DNA of 64,000 nucleotides from Bacteroidota bacterium. GTDB taxonomy: Bacteria; Bacteroidota; Bacteroidia; Chitinophagales; Saprospiraceae. The translations under genes were made by a program, and so were the position numbers. The stretch is taken from NCBI GenBank assembly GCA_963169455.1, contig CAUJDW010000034.1, forward strand, positions 1-64,000. Direction: 5' to 3'. Shown one piece after another: positions 15,986 through 23,135 of the stretch. The stretch's first letter is position 1; every line of letters begins with the position of its first letter. Under the pieces are notes generated by a model. It saw only the letters and a program-made list of their open reading frames with translations, made no database searches and was not told the DNA's origin.

Positions 15986-16396
15986 TTTCAATATCAAAAG
16001 ATAACTCTCTGGCGTGTGTATCGCCAGGTCGCTTTTAGCATAATCACTAATATCCCTGGTTACGATCGTTCTTACGCCGGCCGCTTTCGCACAAAAATTT
16101 TGAATCGCATCTTCAAAATCCGGAAAACCGGAGGACAACGCTTGCTTAATGATCTGTTCATCAAGCGGTAATATGGCTACAATCTTCTCCAGCTTGTCGA
16201 GGAGCGCAATTGCTTTTTCGCCTCCTTCCAGTTTCCGGATGATGTAGAAAATATGGCTGAAACTCAATGCGGAAACCATTGCCCGAATATGCCCCTTTTC
16301 CGAATAGGTGAATATCCTGGCGGCGTCTTCAGAAAAGGGTTTCCTCTCTGTCAGGAAATCAATGACCACGTCCGTATCAATAAAAACCTGCTCCAT
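15977..16396 (-). CDS. PIN-domain toxin (VapC-like)
   Basis: VapC-type toxins are metal-dependent ribonucleases. The ATG at 16396 gives a 139-residue protein that begins MEQVFIDTDVVIDFLTERKPF, with the first PIN acidic residue in DTDVVIDFL. The second acidic cluster is near PFSEDA, and the later ones are in FPDFEDAIQ and TRDISDYAKS. The track's upstream start at 16405 is a TTG that overlaps the antitoxin stop and is less likely. It follows the antitoxin by 5 bp. Similarity is to the PIN_3-type proteins that pair with DUF6364 antitoxins. Confidence 0.9.
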   Translation of the reverse strand: MEQVFIDTDVVIDFLTERKPFSEDAARIFTYSEKGHIRAMVSALSFSHIFYIIRKLEGGEKAIALLDKLEKIVAILPLDEQIIKQALSSGFPDFEDAIQNFCAKAAGVRTIVTRDISDYAKSDLAIHTPESYLLILKFK

Positions 16397-16401
16397 GCCT
16401 G

Positions 16402-16665
16402 TCAATTACGGCCGTATTTTTTCATCAGTTCCTCCTCCAGAAGCGCATCGTAATCCAGAACTCCATCTGCTGCTTTGACGGACCCCTTCAATGATTTCAC
16501 GATGGGCGAATATTCAAAATCATCCTTCAACCGCCCCTGAGGCGCTGTCAATGATTTCAGGTAATCTTCTATTAAATTGGACAGGCTCCGGCCATGATCG
16601 CGGGCATACTTTTTGGCCGCTTCAATAACTTGTTGGTCCACCGTTAAAGTCAACTTAGTTGGCAT
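16402..16665 (-). CDS. DUF6364/VapB-type antitoxin
   Basis: The 87-residue protein starts MPTKLTLTVDQQVIEAAKKYA, with the strand and helix of a ribbon-helix-helix fold, and continues with SLSNLIEDYLKSL. The C-terminal half is acidic and should wrap the toxin. It lies directly upstream of the PIN toxin, so the two form a classic antitoxin-first operon. Two TATACGT repeats just upstream could be its own operator. Confidence 0.85.
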   Translation of the reverse strand: MPTKLTLTVDQQVIEAAKKYARDHGRSLSNLIEDYLKSLTAPQGRLKDDFEYSPIVKSLKGSVKAADGVLDYDALLEEELMKKYGRN

Positions 16666-16668
16666 TGC

Positions 16669-16699
16669 TATACGTATTTAAAACCAGAACAATATACGT
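16669..16699 (-). promoter_or_regulatory. Possible operator of the toxin-antitoxin pair
   Basis: Two direct copies of TATACGT (16669-16675 and 16693-16699) lie 24 bp apart, starting 4 bp upstream of the antitoxin ATG. Each contains the self-complementary core TACGTA or ATACGT. Ribbon-helix-helix antitoxins usually bind repeated short sites at their own promoter, so autoregulation is plausible but not shown. Confidence 0.35.
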
Positions 16700-16738
16700 G
16701 TTTTTTTGGTTCCCATCAATTATTTCCCAAACCAGCCC

Positions 16739-16870
16739 TCAGCCCGTAAAACACAAATACGCCGCCACGATCAGCACCATCACCAGGGCGCACACCAGGA
16801 AGATGAGCACGCTGTAGTACTGGGAGGTAACCTTTTTCCTACCCGCCAAATAGAATACCCGAACACACAC
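16739..16870 (-). CDS. Possible 43-residue single-pass membrane peptide
   Basis: A short frame from a GTG at 16870 gives a basic stretch (LAGRKKVTSQYYS) followed by a hydrophobic segment, VLIFLVCALVMVLIVAAYL, and a stop. Positive charges before the segment fit a membrane helix with the N-terminus inside. It has no ATG and no neighbour on its strand nearby, so it may be chance or the tail of a lost gene. Confidence 0.25.
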   Translation of the reverse strand: MCVRVFYLAGRKKVTSQYYSVLIFLVCALVMVLIVAAYLCFTG

Positions 16871-16884
16871 AAAACCATACGGCC

Positions 16885-17346
16885 ATGAATAAGCTGATTA
16901 TTGTTTCCATCTTTCTGATCTCCTGCCTGCCCGCCTTTTCCCAATCCGTCTGGAAAGGCGGAACGCCGGGCCGGCCTACCGACTGGATGGAGCCCCGCAA
17001 CTGGAGCGATCAGCGCGTGCCGGGCTGGGAAGACGGCGTCCTGATCCCCCATCTGTGGCACAACAACTACCCCGTCATCAATACGGGCGTACCCGCCATA
17101 GCACATCTGGAAGTCGAAGGCGGCGCCCACCTGTACATCGGGCCGAAGGGGCATCTGCTGATCGACGGCGGCGCCACCACCAACTCCGGTATCCTGCTCA
17201 CCGGCCTGATCCGGAATGAGGGCGCAGTATCCATCTTCAACACGGCCCTGGCAGCGATCGACGGCCAGCCCGGAAAACTGATCAACCAAAACCAGGGCAG
17301 GTTTACCGCCACCGGAGCGGATATGGCAGCCCACATGCCCAGATGA
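16885..17346 (+). CDS. Small secreted protein of unknown function
   Basis: The 153-residue product has a signal peptide (MNKLIIVSIFLISCLPAFSQ). The mature part starts with VWKGGTPGRPTDWMEPRNWS and then VPGWEDGVLIP. This W-x-G-G...W...NW...VP...D-x-V-x-I-P pattern also opens the adhesive or passenger parts of many large Bacteroidota surface proteins. It is followed by beta-helix-like repeats (HLYIGPKGHLLIDGG, SGILLTGLIRNEG). There is no sorting domain, so it may be a truncated form of such a protein or a periplasmic protein. It precedes the WD40-caspase gene by 165 bp on the same strand, with a hairpin in between. Confidence 0.7.
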   Translation: MNKLIIVSIFLISCLPAFSQSVWKGGTPGRPTDWMEPRNWSDQRVPGWEDGVLIPHLWHNNYPVINTGVPAIAHLEVEGGAHLYIGPKGHLLIDGGATTNSGILLTGLIRNEGAVSIFNTALAAIDGQPGKLINQNQGRFTATGADMAAHMPR

Positions 17347-17377
17347 GGCCTCCCCTCCGATAAACACAGCACGGCCT

Positions 17378-17414
17378 ACGCCCCCTTCCCGGTGAAAAAA
17401 CCGGGCGGGGGCGT
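17378..17414 (+). terminator. Strong hairpin, probable terminator
   Basis: ACGCCCCC at 17378-17385 pairs perfectly with GGGGGCGT at 17407-17414, extended by CCCGG/CCGGG around the loop TGAAAAAA. A T-rich run (TAATTTTTT) follows about 10 bases later. It lies 32 bp after the stop of the small secreted protein gene and before the WD40-caspase gene. Confidence 0.5.
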
Positions 17415-17511
17415 TACATTGTAATTTTTTCCCTTATTTTCAGGTTCGGAAAGTTCCGCTTTACAGGCAGGCCAGCCTGCCTTTTCCCCTTTCCGACCCA
17501 AACCCAATACC

Positions 17512-20500
17512 ATGAGAAAGCCGTTCGTTTTGCTTATCACCTCCCTGGCTGCCACTATCACCCTCGCCCAGAAAGCAGAACTCGTCATCCCTATCGGGCA
17601 TTCCGTAGAAGTCTCCTCGGTAGCCTATTCGCCCGATGGGCGGTACGTGCTCACCGGCGGCCTGGACAATACGGCCAGGCTGTGGGCAGCCCGGAGCGGG
17701 CAACTGATCAAAGTGCTCAAAGGCCATGAGAACCCGCTGGCCGAGGCGGCCTTCTCGCCCGACGGGCAACGGATGCTGACTCTTGAAAAAGGCGCCGGCG
17801 TAGCCCTCAGGCTCTGGGACAAAGAGGGCAACCTCCTGGCCACGCTGGACGACGACACCGCTCCTATCACCGCCGCCATTTTCACCCCCGACAACCGGCA
17901 CATCCTGGCCGGGTATCAGAACGGGGAAGTAAAGCTGCTCAGCATGGAGGAAGCCGGATTCCCGGCCAAGCGCATCTACCCCGGAGCCAGCCGGGCCATT
18001 ACGGCCCTGGCCATGGACTCCGGCGGGCGGGTGCTGGCGGCGGGCAAAGACCGCACGGCGCGGCTTTATCAGGCCGATGGCAAACTGCTCTTCCCGCTCA
18101 CAGGGCATAGCGGGGCCATCAATACGGCCGCATTCTCCCCCGATGGCAGCCGCATCGCCACCGGTTGCGATGGCGAACAGCTCATCCTGTGGGGAAAGCG
18201 GGGCGAAAAATTGTCAACGATCAGCCGCCACAAGGACAAAATCACCAGCGCCGCCTTTTCACCCGACGGCCGGTATCTGGCCACCGCCAGCGAAGACGGA
18301 ACCATTTTCATCTGGAATGAGGCGGCGAAAAGCCAGGCCAGGGCGCAGCCCTTCGGCTTCGGCGTCAACGATATCGCCTGGTCGCCGGACAGCCGCTTCC
18401 TGCTGGCCGGGGGAGACAATAAAGATGCCGTGCTGCTCGGCCTGGACGGAGCCATCGTCCAGCGCTACACCGGCCATTCCAGTGCGGTGCGTTCGGTAGC
18501 CTTTTCACCCGGCGGGCAGTTCCTGCTCACCGGGGGCAACGCCCAGCACTGCCGGGTATGGCTCACCGATGTCCGAAACGTCCTCTCTTTTCCGCTTACC
18601 AGCGATTACAACGCCCCGGCAGTGCTTTCACCCGACGGAAAGTCTGTCTTTATCGCCGACGAAAGCAAAACGGCCAGGTTGTACAGCCTGTCCGGAGAAC
18701 CGCCGAAAGAATTCCGGCGCAGCACCGACGGCAGCGCCTCCTGTGTGGCATTTGCCCCCAACGGCCAATACCTTGCCCTTGGCGATTTTGCCGGCCAGGT
18801 TACGATCTGGACGGCCGATGGCGCAGCGGCCGGCAGGCCGGTACAGGCACAACAGAGAGCCGTGTCCTGCCTCTGCTTCACCCCCGACGGGCAGGCCTTC
18901 TTCAGCGGGCAGGCGGGCGCAGGCGGGCAGGGTGCTGCCGAATTCGCCCAGGGCAGCCAGAAAATCGACCTCAGCCTGATGGACGGCGGCAAGCAGCCCA
19001 TCTCCATGCGCCATGTCAGCGAGCAGAACCTCATCAGGAATTTCGGCGCCCAAAGCCAGCTCGCGGCCTGCTCGCCCGACGGGCAGTTCGTCATTACCGA
19101 TGACGACGGGGCCCTGGCGCTGTGGAGTTCAGGCGGCGATCTCATCCGGAAATGGGAACATGGCGTTCTCGATGCCGGGATCAGCGCCCTGGCTTTTTCT
19201 CCCGACAGCAAAAAAATACTGGCCGGCTACCAGGACAACCTCGCCAGGCTGTGGAGCACCGACGGCGCCCTGTTGCAAACCTTCACGGGGCACGAAGGGC
19301 AGCCCCTGGCCGCCGCCTTCTCGCCGGATGGGGCTTATGTCCTCACCGGCAGCGACGACAATACGGCCAGGGTCTGGGAAACGGCCAGCGGCAGGCAGGT
19401 GGTGGAACTGATCGCACTGGATGAAAATGACTGGGTGGCCATAACTCCGGGCGGTTGCTTCGACGCCTCGCCCGGCGCCATGGAAAACATGTATTTCGCA
19501 AGCGGGCTGGAAATCATCGCCCTGGAACAGCTCAAGGGGCGCTACTACAAACCCGGGCTGGTGCAGAAACTCCTGGGCCCGGATCGGGAAGCCGTCAGCT
19601 GCGCCGAAGCCTTCGACACGGTCAGCCTGTTTCCCGAAGCCTCGCTAGAACTGACCGGCGATCAGCTTTCCATCAGCCTCGCCCCCCGGAACGGCGGCAT
19701 CGGGCAGGTATCCGTTTTCGTCAACCGGCGGGAAGCCGTTGCCGACGCCAACCCCGGCCGGCAGGCGGCCCTTACCGTCGATTTGGCTCCCTTCGCGGGG
19801 TATTGCCTGCCCGGCAGGCCCGACACGGTGTCCGTCGTCACCCGCAACGCAGGAGGCTGGCTGGCCAGCCAGCCCTACAGCCTTCCCTGGGAACCCGCCA
19901 ATTATGTCGGCGGGCGCGGCGAAGCGGGCAACGAATCCGGCGCGCAGGCCTTCGTCACAGCGCAAGACCCCGACATCTATATCCTCTGCATCGGCACTTC
20001 CCGATACGAGGGCCAGGGCCTGGCGCTCAAATACCCCGACAAAGACGCTCAGTATATGAAGCAGGCCCTGGAAGCAGTCGGCGACCGCCTCTTCGGCGCT
20101 ACCGGCACGGTAAAGGCCTTCCTGCTCAATACAGACCCCGCCGTGGCGGATAAAACGCCCTCCAGGGACAATATCCGGGCCGCCATCCGGGAAATTGCCC
20201 GGCAGGCCAAAGCGGAGGATGTCCTCGTACTTTACTTCTCCGGCCATGGCGTCGCTTTCGGCGCCGGTGAAGAGGCCTCCTTTTACTACCTGACCAAAGA
20301 CGTAGTAACCATGGACCTGAGCGACCCCATCACCCGGAGCAGCTACGCCGTTTCCACCGACACCCTTACCGAATGGGTCAAGGCGGTCAAGGCCCTCAAA
20401 CAGGTTATCATCTTCGACGCCTGCCATTCCGGCAAAGCGGTGGAAGAAATCTCCAGCGGCAAAAAATCCCTCAATACCGACCAGATACTCGCCCTCGACC

Positions 20501-21153
20501 GCATGAAAGACCGCACCGGCACCTACGTCCTCTCGGGCAGTGCAGCCGATAAAGTGAGTTACGAAGCCAGCCAGTACGGCCAGGGGCTGCTCACCTACAG
20601 CCTGCTGCAAGGCATGAACGGAATGGCTCTGCGCGATAAAAAGTACGTGGATGTCGTCACCCTCTTCCAATATGCCATCGACCAGGTGCCCAAGCTGGCG
20701 GAGGACATCGGCGGCATCCAGAAGCCGGAAATGGCCTCCCCAAAAGGCGGCGCCAGCTTCGATATCGGTTTGTTCGATGACAGCGTGAAAATTCCGGTGA
20801 CGGCCAAAAAGCCGGTCTTTATCCGCAGCAACTTCCTCAATTTAGCCACCTTCCGGGACGACCTGGAACTGGCCGAAAAGGTGTCTTCCCACTTCGAGGA
20901 TATCTCCTCCCGTGGCGCAGATGCCAGCCTGATCTACCTCGATGTGTCCAGATTCAAAAAGGGTTATATACTCACTGGTGGATACGGAACCGCAGGAAAT
21001 ACCATTAAATTGGAAGGCCGGGTGTCCAAAGGCGATGAATTGATCGGGCCCTTCACTGCCCAGGGAAATATAAATGATATGGATGCCCTGGCTCAACTGA
21101 TCATGGGGGAAGCCATCAAAGTGATCAACGGGCAGGGGCAGGCCGGCCGGTAG
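17512..21153 (+). CDS. Exported WD40-repeat protein with caspase-like peptidase domain
   Basis: The 1213-residue protein begins with a signal peptide (MRKPFVLLITSLAATITLAQ). About a dozen WD40-type repeats follow to roughly residue 640, marked by repeated FSPDG and TGSDDNTARVW motifs. A middle beta-rich linker leads to a C14 caspase-like domain from about residue 820: IYILCIGTSRYE, the catalytic His in YFSGHG near residue 909, and the catalytic Cys in DACHSG near 971. The C-terminal 130 residues are unassigned. The signal peptide places the protease in the envelope, unlike cytoplasmic caspase-like effectors. WD40 repeats presumably hold a partner. The neighbouring small secreted protein is a candidate partner by position only. 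Confidence 0.9.
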   Translation: MRKPFVLLITSLAATITLAQKAELVIPIGHSVEVSSVAYSPDGRYVLTGGLDNTARLWAARSGQLIKVLKGHENPLAEAAFSPDGQRMLTLEKGAGVALRLWDKEGNLLATLDDDTAPITAAIFTPDNRHILAGYQNGEVKLLSMEEAGFPAKRIYPGASRAITALAMDSGGRVLAAGKDRTARLYQADGKLLFPLTGHSGAINTAAFSPDGSRIATGCDGEQLILWGKRGEKLSTISRHKDKITSAAFSPDGRYLATASEDGTIFIWNEAAKSQARAQPFGFGVNDIAWSPDSRFLLAGGDNKDAVLLGLDGAIVQRYTGHSSAVRSVAFSPGGQFLLTGGNAQHCRVWLTDVRNVLSFPLTSDYNAPAVLSPDGKSVFIADESKTARLYSLSGEPPKEFRRSTDGSASCVAFAPNGQYLALGDFAGQVTIWTADGAAAGRPVQAQQRAVSCLCFTPDGQAFFSGQAGAGGQGAAEFAQGSQKIDLSLMDGGKQPISMRHVSEQNLIRNFGAQSQLAACSPDGQFVITDDDGALALWSSGGDLIRKWEHGVLDAGISALAFSPDSKKILAGYQDNLARLWSTDGALLQTFTGHEGQPLAAAFSPDGAYVLTGSDDNTARVWETASGRQVVELIALDENDWVAITPGGCFDASPGAMENMYFASGLEIIALEQLKGRYYKPGLVQKLLGPDREAVSCAEAFDTVSLFPEASLELTGDQLSISLAPRNGGIGQVSVFVNRREAVADANPGRQAALTVDLAPFAGYCLPGRPDTVSVVTRNAGGWLASQPYSLPWEPANYVGGRGEAGNESGAQAFVTAQDPDIYILCIGTSRYEGQGLALKYPDKDAQYMKQALEAVGDRLFGATGTVKAFLLNTDPAVADKTPSRDNIRAAIREIARQAKAEDVLVLYFSGHGVAFGAGEEASFYYLTKDVVTMDLSDPITRSSYAVSTDTLTEWVKAVKALKQVIIFDACHSGKAVEEISSGKKSLNTDQILALDRMKDRTGTYVLSGSAADKVSYEASQYGQGLLTYSLLQGMNGMALRDKKYVDVVTLFQYAIDQVPKLAEDIGGIQKPEMASPKGGASFDIGLFDDSVKIPVTAKKPVFIRSNFLNLATFRDDLELAEKVSSHFEDISSRGADASLIYLDVSRFKKGYILTGGYGTAGNTIKLEGRVSKGDELIGPFTAQGNINDMDALAQLIMGEAIKVINGQGQAGR

Positions 21154-21341
21154 GGCTTTGACAGGGCGAGGGTAAAGGTGAAAGGTGAAAGGGTGAAGAC
21201 TATTCAAATAACTGTGTCGACACCCGAGTAAAAGCCTGGTTATCAGGGAAACCTGAAACCTGGAACCTGGAACCTGAAACCTGGAACCTGTAACCTGAAA
21301 CCTGAAACCTGGAACCTGGAACCTGAAACCTGGAACCTGTA

Positions 21342-21628
21342 ACACCCAATGGAGACTGGGAGGCAGGGAGAGGGGGAGACGAGCCTGCGGCAACCCCTGA
21401 AACCTGTTAGGGATTCCATCGCTTACAGCGATGGAATCCCTAAAATCGCCGTTTTGCGCTCCGGAGCCAGGGGGAAGCCCCGGCAGCTTCGGGGGCGCCG
21501 CCTTCAGTGGGTGCAAAGCCCTGAGAAGCCTCCTTTGCCTTACGCGAAAGGGCCGTTACAGGTTTCAGGGGTTGCCGCAGGCTCACCTCGTCTCCCCCTC
21601 TCCCGGCCTCCCAGTCTCCATTGGGTGT
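21342..21628. repeat. Fold-back element with 65-70 bp inverted arms
   Basis: The left arm (21342-21406) and the right arm (21559-21628) are near-perfect reverse complements, beginning ACACCCAATGGAGACTGGGA and ending in the mirror sequence. The right arm is 4-5 bases longer. They enclose about 150 bp that includes the 16-bp hairpin. Single arms occur at 5668-5736 and 21708-21762. The layout resembles a MITE, but I see no target-site duplication and no transposase in the window. Confidence 0.6.
21407..21443. repeat. Perfect 16-bp inverted repeat
   Basis: TTAGGGATTCCATCGC and its exact reverse complement flank the 5-base loop TTACA. There is no T tail, so a terminator role is doubtful. It sits just inside the left arm of the fold-back element. 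Confidence 0.75.
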
Positions 21629-22057
21629 TTCAGGTTGCAGGTTGCAGGTTGCAGGTTTCAGGTTTCAGGTTGCAGGTTGCAGGTTGCAGGTTTCAGGTTG
21701 CAGGTTGCAGGGGTTGCCGCAGGCTCACCTCGTCTCCCCCTCTCCCCGTCTCCCAGTCTCCCTATATTTCCATGCACGGGGCCGGGAACGGAGGCGCCCC
21801 TTTTTGCGTTGTACTGCCGTCCGGTTATTCATGCCGGGAAATAAGCGTAACTTTGCGTCTCGCATGTTTGTAAAAGAACCGCAGAGCTTGCCCGGCTCCG
21901 GAGGAGACGGGACGCAGAGGGCGCAGAGGTTTTTCGCAGGAGAAGCTCCTTGTACATGTCCTTCTTTGCGTTCTGCTCTGCGTCTCCGCGTCTTTGCGGT
22001 TCCCCAAAAAACGCGAGGGCTTTGCGCTTCCATTTTAGGCCATAAAAAAAACGAGAT

Positions 22058-23011
22058 TTGGAAAAGGGAACGGTCATTAAATCCACGGGCAGTTGGTATC
22101 AGGTGAGGCTGGAGGGCGGCCGGGTGGCCAACAGCCGCATCGTAGGGAAGTTTCGCCTCGACGGCATGCGCATCACCAACCCGGTGGCGGTGGGGGATGA
22201 AGTGGAAGTGGAAATCGACGAAAAGGAGGAAACGGGCACGATCAGGAACATCCTGCCGCGCCGCAACTACGTCGTGCGGCAATCTCCGCGCCGCAAGCAC
22301 GACCTGCACCTGCTGGCCAGCAATGTCGACCAGGCCATGGTCATCGTCACCATCATCGAACCGAACCTCAAGCAGGGCTTCATCGACCGCTTCCTGCTGA
22401 TGACGGAGCCTTACGAGATACCCACGGTCATCGTTTTCAACAAGGCCGACCTGTACGGGGCGGAAGAGCTGTCGGTTTTCGAATATCTCGAAGCGATTTA
22501 CCAGAATATCGGTTACACCGTTCTGCTGGTTTCCGCCACCCAGGGAAGAGGGCTGGCCGAATTGCAGGAGTTGCTCCGCGACAAGGCCACGCTCATCGCG
22601 GGGCAGTCGGGCGTGGGCAAATCCACCCTGGTCAACGCCATTCAGCCCCAGCTCGAACTGCGCACCGCCGAGCTGAGCGACTACTCCGGCAAGGGCCAGC
22701 ACACCACGACTTTCGCCGAGATGCACCCCCTCGATTTCGGAGGGGCCATCATAGATACGCCGGGTATCAAGACCCTGTCGTTCAACCACCTGGAGCCTAT
22801 GGACGTCGCCCACAACTTCCGCGAATTTTTCGAACGCTCGGAAGGCTGCAGGTTCGGCGGCAAATGCCTGCACCGCAACGAGCCGGGCTGCGCCGTGAAG
22901 AAAGCTATCGAAGCCGGGGAGGTCAGCGAACTGCGCTATATGAACTACCTGGCGCTGCTGGAAGAAATTGAGGATCAGAATTACTGGGAAAGGCTCAGCG
23001 AGGAGTATTGA
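22058..23011 (+). CDS. rsgA: Ribosome small subunit GTPase RsgA
   Basis: RsgA is a GTPase that helps mature the 30S subunit. The 317-residue protein has an N-terminal OB-fold and a circularly permuted GTPase: G4 NKAD first, then G1 AGQSGVGKSTLVN and G3 DTPGI. A C-terminal zinc site follows (GCRFGGKCLHRNEPGC). The start is a TTG; the next upstream codons in frame reach a TAA at 22043 with no ATG, so this is the only reasonable start. It converges on bamA with a strong hairpin in between. Confidence 0.95.
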   Translation: MEKGTVIKSTGSWYQVRLEGGRVANSRIVGKFRLDGMRITNPVAVGDEVEVEIDEKEETGTIRNILPRRNYVVRQSPRRKHDLHLLASNVDQAMVIVTIIEPNLKQGFIDRFLLMTEPYEIPTVIVFNKADLYGAEELSVFEYLEAIYQNIGYTVLLVSATQGRGLAELQELLRDKATLIAGQSGVGKSTLVNAIQPQLELRTAELSDYSGKGQHTTTFAEMHPLDFGGAIIDTPGIKTLSFNHLEPMDVAHNFREFFERSEGCRFGGKCLHRNEPGCAVKKAIEAGEVSELRYMNYLALLEEIEDQNYWERLSEEY

Positions 23012-23096
23012 GAAAAAACCGCCAAACAAAAAGGGCCACGCCTTGGCGGAGCCCCTCTCCAACATTGGTTTAAAAAACGAAATCTCTTATCAGGCA

Positions 23097-23128
23097 GGGG
23101 CGGAGCTGACTGAGTTCAGCTCCGCCCC
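23097..23128. terminator. Hairpin between convergent rsgA and bamA
   Basis: GGGGCGGAGCTGA pairs perfectly with TCAGCTCCGCCCC over a 6-base loop. On the minus strand a TTTTTT run follows about 20 bases later. It lies in the 124-bp gap between two convergent genes and probably ends one or both transcripts. Confidence 0.55.
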
Positions 23129-23135
23129 GTCCGGC

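Larger units (their letters stand above)
21154..22057. repeat. Repeat-dense intergenic region
   Basis: About 900 bp without a supported gene. In order: AACCTGN heptamers (about 21252-21341), an arm (21342-21406), a perfect 16-bp hairpin (21407-21443), a unique stretch, the inverted arm (21559-21628), reverse-complement heptamers CAGGTTG/CAGGTTT (21629-21708), another inverted arm (21708-21762), and CGCAGAG/CTCTGCG motifs (21900-22000). A TAACTTTG box at 21848-21855 could drive rsgA, but it is 200 bp from the start. Confidence 0.8.

Noticed and set aside
19645-20670. 341-residue minus-strand ORF over the caspase domain
   Set aside because: Shadow; the plus strand has the intact SGHG and DACHSG motifs.
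21349-22106. ORFs with VSGCRLQVAGFRFQ-type repeats
   Set aside because: They translate the heptamer and arm repeats and have no conserved protein features.
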